Below are positions 1 through 7,877 of a stretch of DNA of 64,000 nt, in pieces (position 1 is the first letter of the stretch; each line of letters opens with the position of its first letter). The stretch spans positions 101,210 to 165,209 of the forward strand of contig NZ_BILV01000002.1 in assembly GCF_004000745.1 (NCBI RefSeq), in the 5' to 3' direction. Source of the DNA: Paenibacillus barengoltzii NBRC 101215. GTDB taxonomy: Bacteria; Bacillota; Bacilli; Paenibacillales; Paenibacillaceae. Both the position numbers and the translations under genes were made by a program. The notes beneath the pieces are model-generated. The model saw only the letters and a list, made by a program, of their open reading frames with translations, did not search any database and was not told the origin of the DNA.

Positions 1-2
1 GT

Positions 3-617
3 CTCATGGGCAAGCTCATGGGGGCAGGTAAGCGGTTGTTGACCGGTGAGGGCTTGTTTATGACGGTCTTCACCAACGCCGGGTATCAACGGCAGGCCGT
101 TACTTTTGCTTCACCCTATCCTGGAAAAATCGTCCCGTTGGACCTGCAAATGCTTGGCGGGAAGGTGATTTGTCAGAAAGACGCGTTCCTGTGCGCAGCC
201 AAAGGCGTGTCCGTCGGCATTGAATTCCAGCGGAAGCTGGGTACCGGCTTTTTTGGCGGGGAAGGCTTCATCATGCAGAAGATTGAAGGCGATGGGCTTG
301 CTTTTGTGCATTCCGGCGGTTTGGTCATCGAGAGAGACCTTGCCCCTGGTGAAGTGCTTCGCCTCGACACCGGTTGTTTGGTGGCCATGACGGCTTCGGT
401 CGATTACAACATCGAGTTCGTCAAAGGAGTTAAAACTGCCTTGTTCGGCGGGGAAGGTCTGTTCTTCGCTACGCTGCGCGGCCCCGGCAAAGTTTGGGTA
501 CAATCACTGCCGTTCAGCCGTTTGGCAGACCGGGTATTGTCCGCATCCCGCTATTCGGGCCGCAAAGATGAAGGCAGCCTGCTCGGCGGCTTGGGGAACC
601 TGCTCGACGGAAAATAA
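3..617 (+). CDS. AIM24/TIGR00266 family protein, N-terminus cut by window edge
   Basis: The frame is already open at the first base, and the first Met at base 6 falls in the middle of a family pattern (glycine-rich, G-R-x-L-T-G-E-G-L-F), so the true start lies outside the window. AIM24-type proteins are beta-rich and built of repeated glycine-rich strands; here FGGEG recurs at about residues 79-83 and 147-151, as in that family. No signal peptide or catalytic motif is visible in the part present. In bacteria the molecular role of this family is not established. It ends about 110 bases before the Rrf2 gene, which has its own promoter, so it is probably a separate unit. Family assignment is fairly sure, function unknown. 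Confidence 0.75.
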   Translation, partial: LMGKLMGAGKRLLTGEGLFMTVFTNAGYQRQAVTFASPYPGKIVPLDLQMLGGKVICQKDAFLCAAKGVSVGIEFQRKLGTGFFGGEGFIMQKIEGDGLAFVHSGGLVIERDLAPGEVLRLDTGCLVAMTASVDYNIEFVKGVKTALFGGEGLFFATLRGPGKVWVQSLPFSRLADRVLSASRYSGRKDEGSLLGGLGNLLDGK

Positions 618-661
618 TAGAGGTACGGAAGTTCAGCGAGTTTGCATGGTGAGAAAGGCGG

Positions 662-699
662 TTGACATTCCGCTCCTCAAGTAACTAATATGGTTACAT
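662..699 (+). promoter_or_regulatory. Promoter and operator of the Rrf2 regulator gene
   Basis: A sigma-A-like promoter has TTGACA at 662-667, an 18-base spacer and TAATAT at 686-691. The dyad GTAAC-N7-GTTAC at 681-697 covers the -10 box. The same dyad occurs twice before the downstream VOC gene, so this is probably where the Rrf2 protein represses itself. Confidence 0.65.
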
Positions 700-726
700 G
701 ATGATGGAAAGGGGGAGCGGCTTATC

Positions 727-1164
727 ATGACGATTAGCTCCAGATTTTCTGTGGCGATTCACATCTTGTCCCTGCTTGAAATCAGTAAGGACGAGATTTG
801 CACATCGGAATATATTGCCGGCAGCGTGAACACGAACCCAGTTGTCATCCGCCGCATTATGGGCATGCTAAGCAAAGCGGGCTTGGTAGAAGTCCGTACG
901 GGGGTGGCCGGAGCCAAGCTGTCACGGCAGCTGGATCAGATTACTCTGCTGGATGTATACCGTGCCGTGCATGTTGTGGAGGAAGACGGATTGTTTGCCG
1001 TCCATGATCAGACCAACCCCGATTGCTTGGTCGGTAAGAATATTCAAGCGGCCATTGAACCGATTTTCTCCAAGGCGCAGAAGGCAATGGAAAATACGCT
1101 TGCGGCGGTAACGCTGCAGGATGTGGTGAACGAAATTTCGGTCGTCAACAATCCATCCGTGTAA
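727..1164 (+). CDS. Rrf2 family transcriptional regulator
   Basis: A 145-residue Rrf2-family winged-helix repressor. The N-terminal start (MTISSRFSVAIHIL) and the recognition region around residues 35-65 (NPVVIRRIMGMLSKAGLV) are typical. The three-cysteine iron-sulfur signature of IscR/NsrR-type members is absent: only Cys25 and Cys100 are present, Cys100 lying in NPDCLVGKNI, a pattern of the YwnA-like subgroup. A single thiol could be a redox or electrophile sensor, but that is inference. The start follows a GGGGGAGCGG ribosome binding site. Operator-like dyads sit over its own promoter and over the promoter of the next gene (a VOC dioxygenase), suggesting that it controls both. An intrinsic terminator separates the two genes. 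Confidence 0.85.
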   Translation: MTISSRFSVAIHILSLLEISKDEICTSEYIAGSVNTNPVVIRRIMGMLSKAGLVEVRTGVAGAKLSRQLDQITLLDVYRAVHVVEEDGLFAVHDQTNPDCLVGKNIQAAIEPIFSKAQKAMENTLAAVTLQDVVNEISVVNNPSV

Positions 1165-1197
1165 CGCGAAATTCACCTTTAGCGGTCAACGGAGTGA

Positions 1198-1225
1198 AGC
1201 CCCCTAACGATAGGGGGCTTTTTTT
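1198..1225 (+). terminator. Intrinsic terminator after the Rrf2 gene
   Basis: AGCCCCCTA and TAGGGGGCT form a 9-bp stem with a 4-base loop, followed by a run of seven T. It ends the Rrf2 transcript just before the promoter of the VOC gene. Confidence 0.9.
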
Positions 1226-1235
1226 GAGCGAAAAA

Positions 1236-1300
1236 TTGACAATGCAGGCTCCTGTAACTATACTGATTACAACGATGCAATTGTAACATTCTCTGTTACA
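1236..1300 (+). promoter_or_regulatory. VOC gene promoter with two tandem Rrf2-type operators
   Basis: TTGACA at 1236-1241 and TATACT at 1259-1264 are separated by 17 bases. Two 19-base dyads follow the pattern TGTAAC-N7-RTTACA: one at 1253-1271 over the -10 box and one, TGTAACATTCTCTGTTACA, at 1282-1300 in the early transcribed region. Their starts are 29 bases apart. They match the dyad over the Rrf2 promoter at 681-697. Confidence 0.7.
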
Positions 1301-1362
1301 CCTGCTTAACGGTCATTTATTTGTTTTTACATTGTTTTCAATTATGAAGGAGGACATCGATC

Positions 1363-2229
1363 TTGGCTCATCCCTTACCGATTCATCCCGCCACAAAACT
1401 GGGCGTTGTTCAACTGAAAGTTCGCGATCTGGAGCGCTTGCTCACCTTCTATCAAGAGGTGATCGGCCTTCGGCTGTTGCGCAAAAGCGGTCATGTGGCC
1501 GAGTTAACCGTCGACGGCCAACATCCTTTATTGATTCTGGAGGCAGATCCCCGTTATCGCGTGCTGCCGGAGCAGTCTGTATCTGGGCTGTACCATTTTG
1601 CCATCTTAGTTCCGGGGCAGGTGACCTTGGGGCTTGTTCTGCGCAATTTGATCCGGCATCAAATCCCCGTGGGCCAGGGGGATCACTTGGTCAGCGAGGC
1701 GCTGTACCTAAGTGATCCGGATCAGAACGGCATTGAGATCTATGCCGATCGCCCCCGCGCTACCTGGCAGAAAACGGCATCCGGCGAAATTCACATGACA
1801 ACCGATCCGGTGGATATCCAAAACCTGTTACAACTCTCCGAACATGCGCAGTGGAACGGTTTGCCGGAAGGTACGCGCATGGGCCACGTGCATTTTCACG
1901 TAGGGGATTTACAGGTGGCGGAACAGTTCTATTGCGGCGTATTAGGTTTTGAGGTCACACTACACTTCGGCGCATCGGCGTTATTTATCTCGGCTGGCGG
2001 TTACCATCACCATATCGGCTTAAACCTGTGGGCGGGCAAAGGTGCACCGCCAGCGCCGGAGGATGCGGTGGGCATTCGTTACTTTACGGTAGAGCTGCCG
2101 GACGTTCCGGCATTGGACGCCGTTGTAAGCCGGTTAGATGAAGCCAAGGTGGCTTATACGCGGGAGGGGAATGAGCTGCGGCTTAGTGATCCTTTCGGCA
2201 TTGGCATTAAACTTACGGTTGCTGCTTGA
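1363..2229 (+). CDS. VOC family ring-cleaving dioxygenase/glyoxalase-like protein (CatE-like)
   Basis: A 288-residue protein with two vicinal-oxygen-chelate modules, about residues 12-125 and 170-285, the layout of CatE-type catechol 2,3-dioxygenases of Bacillus. Candidate metal ligands are the histidines in GHVHFHVGD (second module start), the His-rich strand YHHHIGLN, and the Glu in RYFTVELPD. The start is a TTG preceded by AAGGAGGACATCGA, which fits better than any downstream Met. Regulation is probably by the adjacent Rrf2 protein. The substrate cannot be read from sequence: catechols, quinones or other reactive aromatics are possible. Family assignment is firm, the reaction is not. Confidence 0.85.
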   Translation: MAHPLPIHPATKLGVVQLKVRDLERLLTFYQEVIGLRLLRKSGHVAELTVDGQHPLLILEADPRYRVLPEQSVSGLYHFAILVPGQVTLGLVLRNLIRHQIPVGQGDHLVSEALYLSDPDQNGIEIYADRPRATWQKTASGEIHMTTDPVDIQNLLQLSEHAQWNGLPEGTRMGHVHFHVGDLQVAEQFYCGVLGFEVTLHFGASALFISAGGYHHHIGLNLWAGKGAPPAPEDAVGIRYFTVELPDVPALDAVVSRLDEAKVAYTREGNELRLSDPFGIGIKLTVAA

Positions 2230-2337
2230 AGAGTGCGCTTGCAGCGGAAGTTCTGAAGATTTTAAGTCTTCCTTTTGGCGCGGTCCTTCACCTATAATAG
2301 ATTTACGTATTATTTTAGGAGGAAAGGACCGGTCGTT

Positions 2338-2907
2338 ATGAAAATGTTCCCTCAATTAGAAACGGAACGTTTTGTACTCAGAAGGCTGACGACGAAGGAC
2401 GCCGCCGATTTGTTCCATTATTTCTCCAACGACGAAGTGACCAAATATTACGATTTGGATCGTTTCGTGGAGCTCCGAGAGGCCGAGGAACTCATCCAGA
2501 AGTGGAACAGCCGCTATTTGGAGAAGCGGGGCTTTCGCTGGGCGATTACGGTTAAGGCCGAAAGCGACCGGGTGATCGGCACTTGTGGTTTTCATAACTG
2601 GTCGAAGGAGCATTTCAAAGCAGAGGTCGGATACGAGCTCAACCCAGACTATTGGCGCCAAGGTGTGATGACGGAAGTGCTGCAGGAGATACTGCGCTTT
2701 GGCTTCGAGGATCTAGGGCTGAATCGGATTGAGGCTTATATCGACCCCGACAATATTCGATCCAGGTACTTGTTGGAGAAGACGGGCTTTCATGAGGAAG
2801 GATATTTAAAGGAAACGTTCTTCGAGAAAAATCAATTTGTGGATGCGGTTGTCTTCGCTTTGCTGAAGAAGCAATATGAAGCGAAACGGAATCGGCAGTT
2901 CCGGTAG
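2338..2907 (+). CDS. GNAT family N-acetyltransferase (RimJ/RimL type)
   Basis: A protein of about 189 residues with the RimJ/RimL-like GNAT layout: ETERFVLRRLTTKDA at the N-terminus, the acetyl-CoA strand and loop region VGYELNPDYWRQGVMTEVL in the middle, and NRIEAYIDPDNIRSRYLLEKTGF near the end. Such enzymes acetylate protein N-termini, amino sugars or small amines; the substrate here is unknown. I placed the start at the ATG at 2338 because homologues begin just before LETERF. The AGGAGGA at 2317-2323 is 14 bases away, longer than usual, so the start is slightly uncertain. A TATAAT at 2293-2298 suggests its own promoter. Confidence 0.85.
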   Translation: MKMFPQLETERFVLRRLTTKDAADLFHYFSNDEVTKYYDLDRFVELREAEELIQKWNSRYLEKRGFRWAITVKAESDRVIGTCGFHNWSKEHFKAEVGYELNPDYWRQGVMTEVLQEILRFGFEDLGLNRIEAYIDPDNIRSRYLLEKTGFHEEGYLKETFFEKNQFVDAVVFALLKKQYEAKRNRQFR

Positions 2908-3004
2908 AGCTATTTCCAACCTTCCACGGTCATGCATAATTCCCCAGTCTCGGCAAACAATTGTAACAGGATGTTACTTTGACTGAGGATGGGGGTTAAG
3001 GCAA

Positions 3005-4558
3005 ATGGTATTTATCGTTTCTTTTCTGATTATTCTGTTGTTCGTCCTCTGGGGAGCTATTGCTCCAGACCATTTGGCAGCGACAGCGGATCAGGTATTA
3101 GGTTTTTCCATCGGAAGTTTCGGCTGGTTTTATTTAATGACCACGCTGGGACTTCTTGTTTTTTCGCTATACTTGGCGTTTAGCAAGCATGGTCAGATTA
3201 AGCTGGGCGATGATGACGATGAGCCCGAATATTCGAATCTCTCCTGGTTTGCCATGCTCTTTAGCGCAGGGATGGGCATCGGGCTCGTCTTTTGGGGAGC
3301 GGCCGAACCTTTGTCGCATTATTTAATCCCGCCCGAAGGGGCAGAGGGAGGTACCCCGCAAGCAGCCCGACTGGCAATGCGATATTCGTTTTTCCATTGG
3401 GGTCTGCATCCTTGGGGCGTGTATTCGCTCATTTCGCTTGCCCTCGCCTATTTCCAATTCCGCAAAGGGTACCGCGGACTGATTAGCATGACCTTCATTC
3501 CGCTCTTAGGCGAGAAGCTGGTTCAAGGCGTTCTGGGGAAAATCATCGATATTCTCGCTGTGATCGCAACGGTTTTCGGTGTAGCCACCTCGTTAGGTTT
3601 AGGCACTCTGCAGATTAGCAGCGGGCTCAATCATTTATTTGGGATCCCCAATGCGATAATGACCCAAGCGATCATTATTGCGGTTGTGACCGTCTTGTTC
3701 CTGTTATCTGCCACCACCGGGCTCGATAAAGGCATTAAGCTGTTAAGCAACACCAACTTGATCATTGCCATTACATTACTTCTGTTCGTGTTATTGGCAG
3801 GTCCGACTTCCTTTATCTTCGATACGTTTACGACCACGTTGGGGGATTACTTGCAGAACCTCATCGTCATGAGCTTACGCATGACCCCATTTACTCAAGG
3901 GACCTGGGTAGGGAACTGGACGCTGTTTTATTGGTCGTGGTGGATTGCTTGGGCCCCGTTTGTGGGAACCTTCATCGCCAGAGTGTCCCGCGGACGAACG
4001 ATCAAGGAATTTGTGCTTGGAGCCCTTATCATTCCCAGTGCTTTCGGATTTGTATGGTTTGCTGTCTTCGGCGGGACCGGATTGAATTTGGAGATCTTTC
4101 AACATGCGGGATTGGCTCAAGCGGTACAGGAAGACGTGACCACCGCATTGTTTCTCATGTTGGAGCAACTGCCACTAGGTACGTTGATTGCGGGAGTAGC
4201 TACGTTGCTCATTATTACGTTCTTCGTAACTTCGGCGGATTCAGCAACCTTTGTGTTAGGGATGCTGTCCTCCAAGGGGACGCTGCATCCTCGCAATAAG
4301 GTGAAATTAACGTGGGGGATTTTGCAGTCCTTGATCGCCTTGGTCCTGCTGATCAGCGGAGGTCTTAACGGATTGCAAACTGCTTCGATCGTGGCGGCAC
4401 TGCCTTTTGCCGTCATTATGCTCGGAATGTGCGTTTCCTTGTTGAAGGCGTTAAAAGGTGAAGAGAAAGAACGTAAGCGCAAGGAACGGCAAACCCGACA
4501 GTTTATCGAACGGTTGAAAGCGAAGGAGCAAATCGATCCTTCTCCATCCAAGGAATAG
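3005..4558 (+). CDS. BCCT family glycine betaine/choline/carnitine transporter
   Basis: A 517-residue membrane protein with about 12 hydrophobic segments. It carries BCCT signatures: GMGIGLVFWGAAEPLSH (about residues 96-112) and FYWSWWIAWAPFVG...RVSRGRTIKEF, the tryptophan-rich substrate-binding helix. It imports trimethylammonium osmolytes such as glycine betaine by ion symport and acts in osmoprotection, like OpuD or BetL. The C-terminus is a charged tail rich in Lys, Arg and Glu, as in osmosensing members. A short dyad (GTAAC-N5-GTTAC, 2963-2977) lies upstream, of uncertain meaning. The ribosome binding site (GGATGGGGG) is modest. It converges on the SDR gene. Confidence 0.93.
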   Translation: MVFIVSFLIILLFVLWGAIAPDHLAATADQVLGFSIGSFGWFYLMTTLGLLVFSLYLAFSKHGQIKLGDDDDEPEYSNLSWFAMLFSAGMGIGLVFWGAAEPLSHYLIPPEGAEGGTPQAARLAMRYSFFHWGLHPWGVYSLISLALAYFQFRKGYRGLISMTFIPLLGEKLVQGVLGKIIDILAVIATVFGVATSLGLGTLQISSGLNHLFGIPNAIMTQAIIIAVVTVLFLLSATTGLDKGIKLLSNTNLIIAITLLLFVLLAGPTSFIFDTFTTTLGDYLQNLIVMSLRMTPFTQGTWVGNWTLFYWSWWIAWAPFVGTFIARVSRGRTIKEFVLGALIIPSAFGFVWFAVFGGTGLNLEIFQHAGLAQAVQEDVTTALFLMLEQLPLGTLIAGVATLLIITFFVTSADSATFVLGMLSSKGTLHPRNKVKLTWGILQSLIALVLLISGGLNGLQTASIVAALPFAVIMLGMCVSLLKALKGEEKERKRKERQTRQFIERLKAKEQIDPSPSKE

Positions 4559-4588
4559 AGAGAGTGGGGCTAGGGAGACACCGCATAT

Positions 4589-5449
4589 TTAGCGGTGCTC
4601 CCGAAGATACTCCGTTTGATAGAGGGTATGGACTCGGCGAAGCACCGTCTGGGCCTGTTCACTAAACTTCATATCCACGATTTGATCTTTGATCAGAAAG
4701 ACACCGGTTTGCCCGCGATGTTGGCCTTGTGCTGCGGCATACAGCAATCCAGCTCCATGGGTCGGCGGGGAGAAGAAGAGCTTCATCACCGGCTTCAGCC
4801 AGATGGGAAGACCCGAACGTTTCCCTTTACGTAAGGTGTTGTTGCTTCCCGGATCCACGCTCCGAATCTCGATCCCCTCTGTGGCGAGCTGTGGAGCAAC
4901 CGCTTTGGTCCATAAAGTAAGCGCCAGTTTAGAGGTGGCATACGGACCTAACAGCTTGCGGAATTTCACCGGACGCTCGAGCTGGTTAGGGTCAAACGCT
5001 TTAACCCGATTGATGACCGCAGACGAGGTATTGATAATCGTTTTGAAATGACCACGCTTCAGCAAATCCTTGAGTTCCATGGTGACGATATACGGCACAA
5101 CGCTCATCAGCTCATAGTGAAGCTCCCGTCCTTGCTTCGAATACTCCAACTCCGGGAAGCTGCGGCCGGCATTGTTAAACAGCACATCAATCGACGCTTC
5201 ATTCGTTTTAATCTGCTCCAGCGTATGCCGCAGACTAGCAAAATCCGATAAGTCCGATGTCTTGTAAGTTCTGAGCTGTCCCGCTTGAGCAGCACTTAGC
5301 AGCTTCGGATCATCCGCCGGCCAGTCCGATCGGTTTAAACCGATCACTTGCCACCCCTCTTGGATCAGCATCCGCGTTAACTCCAGCCCGATTCCGGAGC
5401 TGGCCCCCGTAATTAAAGCAATAGGTTGATTTCCATGATTCATGTTCAC
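4589..5449 (-). CDS. SDR family NAD(P)-dependent oxidoreductase
   Basis: A 286-residue classical short-chain dehydrogenase. The nucleotide-binding motif TGASSGIG is at residues 14-21, NNAG at 92-95, Ser143 in TSS, and the catalytic pair Tyr170/Lys174 in YATSK. It is therefore probably catalytically complete and reduces a carbonyl compound or oxidises an alcohol. Start: ATG behind AAAGGAGGCTCTGTGAAC. Its promoter carries the same dyad with 19-base spacer as the divergent MerR-family gene, so it is probably induced by that regulator in response to aldehydes or other carbonyl stress. That link is inferred from promoter architecture. Confidence 0.9.
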   Translation of the reverse strand: MNMNHGNQPIALITGASSGIGLELTRMLIQEGWQVIGLNRSDWPADDPKLLSAAQAGQLRTYKTSDLSDFASLRHTLEQIKTNEASIDVLFNNAGRSFPELEYSKQGRELHYELMSVVPYIVTMELKDLLKRGHFKTIINTSSAVINRVKAFDPNQLERPVKFRKLLGPYATSKLALTLWTKAVAPQLATEGIEIRSVDPGSNNTLRKGKRSGLPIWLKPVMKLFFSPPTHGAGLLYAAAQGQHRGQTGVFLIKDQIVDMKFSEQAQTVLRRVHTLYQTEYLREHR

Positions 5450-5494
5450 AGAGCCTCCTTTACTGTTATGAAGCCCTTCACTGACTTCAGGCCG

Positions 5495-5525
5495 ATTGTA
5501 GATCTTGGAGTCGACTCCAAGTCAA
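5495..5525 (-). promoter_or_regulatory. MerR-type promoter of the SDR gene
   Basis: On the minus strand TTGACT (5520-5525) and TACAAT (5495-5500) are separated by 19 bases, the overlong spacer typical of MerR-activated promoters. The spacer region contains the perfect dyad CTTGGAGTCGACTCCAAG at 5504-5521. Confidence 0.8.
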
Positions 5526-5551
5526 GTCTTGATTTTCAAGTATTCCGAATA

Positions 5552-5582
5552 TTGACTTGGAGCTGACTCCAAGTTGTATAAT
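5552..5582 (+). promoter_or_regulatory. MerR-type promoter of the merR-family gene
   Basis: TTGACT (5552-5557) and TATAAT (5577-5582) are 19 bases apart. The perfect dyad ACTTGGAGCTGACTCCAAGT at 5555-5574 fills the spacer. It has the same half-sites as the dyad at the divergent SDR promoter. Confidence 0.85.
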
Positions 5583-5614
5583 GCAGAAAAGATGGTTAAC
5601 GGAGGGATCAAGCG

Positions 5615-6124
5615 ATGGCGGTTCAATCCATCAGTCCAGACAGTTTCACGATCAAGCAAGTTGCTGAGCATACCGGGATATCCGAGGATACGATTCGATA
5701 TTACGAGAAAATCGCACTTCTCCCTCGAGCCGAGCGGAAGGAGAATGGACATCGCATTTATCACAAGGAGGACCTGGATACGATTCGTCTGATTTCTTGT
5801 TTGAAAAAGACCGGGATGCCCCTGGACGAAATGCGCCCCTTCCTGAAGGTGTCTGCTGATGCGAATGCCGAGGACTACCCGGAGCTCGTGGAGAAGATGA
5901 TCCGGCACCGGGCCAGCATCGTTGAACAAATCGCCTCCTTGCAGCAGGTGGTTGATTTTATTGATTTGAAGTTGAAGCAGGGGAAGTACCAGCCTAAGGA
6001 ATGTGAGATGGAAGGGATGACCGGCCCCCCTGCTGACCATGCAAAGGATGCAACGCCGGGCAAGCCCATATCGACGGCAGAGCTGCGTTATTTTTCCGCG
6101 TCACCGAGTGAAAGCCCTTATTGA
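5615..6124 (+). CDS. MerR family transcriptional regulator, AdhR-like
   Basis: A 169-residue MerR-family activator. The HTH and wing occupy about residues 11-80 (FTIKQVAEHTGISEDTIRYYEK...GHRIYHKEDLDTI), followed by a dimerisation helix near 85-122 and an unusually long polar tail to 169. Cys62 in LISCLKKTGM sits where AdhR (YraB) of Bacillus has its aldehyde-reactive cysteine. A second cysteine is Cys130. No metal-binding cysteine set of metalloregulators is seen. The gene lies divergent to the SDR gene, and both promoters have the MerR spacer and dyad CTTGGAG-N4-CTCCAAG. Inferred role: carbonyl or electrophile sensor that activates itself and the SDR enzyme. Confidence 0.9.
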   Translation: MAVQSISPDSFTIKQVAEHTGISEDTIRYYEKIALLPRAERKENGHRIYHKEDLDTIRLISCLKKTGMPLDEMRPFLKVSADANAEDYPELVEKMIRHRASIVEQIASLQQVVDFIDLKLKQGKYQPKECEMEGMTGPPADHAKDATPGKPISTAELRYFSASPSESPY

Positions 6125-6209
6125 AGAATCGCTGTTCTTTTGCCATAATTAATCGAAGCAGATGACTCGTCCGCGCTGGCGGGAGTCTTACATAAAGGAG
6201 GAGCTTGGG

Positions 6210-6479
6210 TTGAAGGGGATTATTACCGTACTGGGTAAAGACAAAGTAGGCATTATCGCCAAGGTATGCACGTATTTGGCCGATCACAATGTGAACATTC
6301 TTGATATTTCACAGACGATTATTCAAGGGTATTTCAATATGATGATGATCGTGGATATTTCTTCACCGACCAAGAGCTTTGAGACGCTGGTTGAAGAATT
6401 GCAGGAGCTGGGCCGTTCCATCGGTGTGGAAATTAAGCTGCAGCACGAAGATATTTTTAATACGATGCACCGGATCTGA
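6210..6479 (+). CDS. ACT domain protein, UPF0237 family
   Basis: An 89-residue single ACT domain: [18 protein letters not shown] at the N-terminus and [15 protein letters not shown] following are the classic ligand-binding turn and helix. The length fits UPF0237. The start is a TTG preceded by AAAGGAGG with 8-base spacing; no better Met exists. ACT domains bind amino acids and regulate partner enzymes. It is followed after 17 bases by the UPF0210/PFL gene, a pairing conserved in many Firmicutes, so the two probably work together, but the pathway is not known. Confidence 0.9.
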   Translation: MKGIITVLGKDKVGIIAKVCTYLADHNVNILDISQTIIQGYFNMMMIVDISSPTKSFETLVEELQELGRSIGVEIKLQHEDIFNTMHRI

Positions 6480-6496
6480 GGAAGGGAAGGGACACT

Positions 6497-7855
6497 ATGA
6501 TCTCACGCGTTGAAGTACAAGAAACCAATTCGATGATCCGCGAGATGAACCTCGACGTACGCACGATTACGATGGGCATCAGCCTGATGGATTGCGCTCA
6601 CGAGGATATGAACGTCTTTAACCGGAACATCTACGATAAAATTACCCGGACTGCCGAAAACCTGGTCAAAACCGGGGAGGACCTGGAGAAGCATTTTGGC
6701 GTGCCCATCGTGAATAAACGGATCTCGGTAACGCCGATTTCGATCGCTGCCGGCGGGCTGAAAACGGATACGTTCGTGCCGGTGGCTGAAGCGCTGGACC
6801 GGGCGGCGAAGGAAGTAGGCGTCAACTTTATCGGCGGCTTCTCGGCCCTTGTGCAGAAGGGTTTTACGAACGGCGACCGGGTGCTGATCGACAGCATCCC
6901 TGAAGCGCTGGCCGTTACCGAACGGGTTTGCTCCTCAGTGAACGTGGGCTCCTCGCGCAACGGGATTAATATGGACGCGGTGAAAAAGATGGGCGACATC
7001 ATCCTCCGTACCGCGGAACGGACAGCGGATCGGGGTTCGATCGGCTGCGCCAAGCTGGTGGTGTTCTGCAATGCGGTAGAAGATAACCCGTTTATGGCGG
7101 GCGCATTTCACGGTGTTGGTGAACAGGAGTGCGTCATCAACGTGGGCGTCAGCGGCCCTGGGGTCGTGAAGCGTGCGCTGGAGGAAGTGAAAGGTAAGGA
7201 CTTTGAGACGTTGTGCGAAACGATTAAGCGGACAGCGTTTAAAGTCACACGGGTAGGTCAGTTGGTTGCACAGGAAGCGTCGAAGCGCCTTGGCGTTCCG
7301 TTTGGCATTATCGACTTGTCGCTGGCTCCGACACCGGAGATTGGCGACTCCATCGCAGAGATTTTCCAAGTGATGGGCTTGGAGGAAGCAGGAGCGCCGG
7401 GAACGACGGCCGCGCTGGCGATCTTGAACGATAACGTGAAAAAAGGCGGCGTCATGGCCTCCTCCTACGTTGGCGGCTTAAGCGGTGCGTTCATCCCGGT
7501 CAGCGAAGACCACGGGATGATCGAAGCGGTGCAGCGCGGTGCACTGACGCTGGAGAAGCTGGAAGCGATGACGTGCGTGTGCTCCGTTGGCCTTGACATG
7601 ATCGCGATTCCGGGGAACACGAGCGCCGCGACGATCTCGGGCATTATCGCGGACGAATCGGCTATCGGCATGGTCAACAACAAGACGACCGCCGTTCGGA
7701 TTATTCCGGTGATCGGCAAGGATGTTGGCGAGGTCGTGGAGTTTGGCGGTTTGCTGGGCTACGCGCCGATTATGCCGGTTAACGCCTTTAACTGTGCGCC
7801 ATTCATTGAGCGGGGCGGCCGGATACCGGCGCCGATCCACAGCTTTAAGAACTAA
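6497..7855 (+). CDS. PFL family protein, UPF0210 (DUF711)
   Basis: A 452-residue cytoplasmic protein matching the UPF0210/DUF711 family in length and sequence features ([15 protein letters not shown] near the start, [14 protein letters not shown] in the middle, [18 protein letters not shown] at the end). The fold is related to glycyl-radical enzymes such as pyruvate formate-lyase, but I do not see the C-terminal glycyl-radical motif, so it is not assigned that chemistry. A strong GGAAGGGAAGGG ribosome binding site precedes the ATG. It is translationally close to the ACT gene and, 22 bases downstream, to the TetM-like GTPase gene. Confidence 0.9.
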   Translation: MISRVEVQETNSMIREMNLDVRTITMGISLMDCAHEDMNVFNRNIYDKITRTAENLVKTGEDLEKHFGVPIVNKRISVTPISIAAGGLKTDTFVPVAEALDRAAKEVGVNFIGGFSALVQKGFTNGDRVLIDSIPEALAVTERVCSSVNVGSSRNGINMDAVKKMGDIILRTAERTADRGSIGCAKLVVFCNAVEDNPFMAGAFHGVGEQECVINVGVSGPGVVKRALEEVKGKDFETLCETIKRTAFKVTRVGQLVAQEASKRLGVPFGIIDLSLAPTPEIGDSIAEIFQVMGLEEAGAPGTTAALAILNDNVKKGGVMASSYVGGLSGAFIPVSEDHGMIEAVQRGALTLEKLEAMTCVCSVGLDMIAIPGNTSAATISGIIADESAIGMVNNKTTAVRIIPVIGKDVGEVVEFGGLLGYAPIMPVNAFNCAPFIERGGRIPAPIHSFKN

Positions 7856-7877
7856 CTAAGCGGCGGGGGACGCAGCT

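Noticed and set aside
111..503. Minus-strand open frames inside the AIM24 gene, and many similar frames opposite other genes
   Set aside because: They mirror the codon bias of the real gene, lack ribosome binding sites and resemble no family.
4574..4603. GC-rich hairpin at the convergent ends of the BCCT and SDR genes as a terminator
   Set aside because: The stem is good but no T-run follows on either strand, and it overlaps the SDR stop, so it was not listed.
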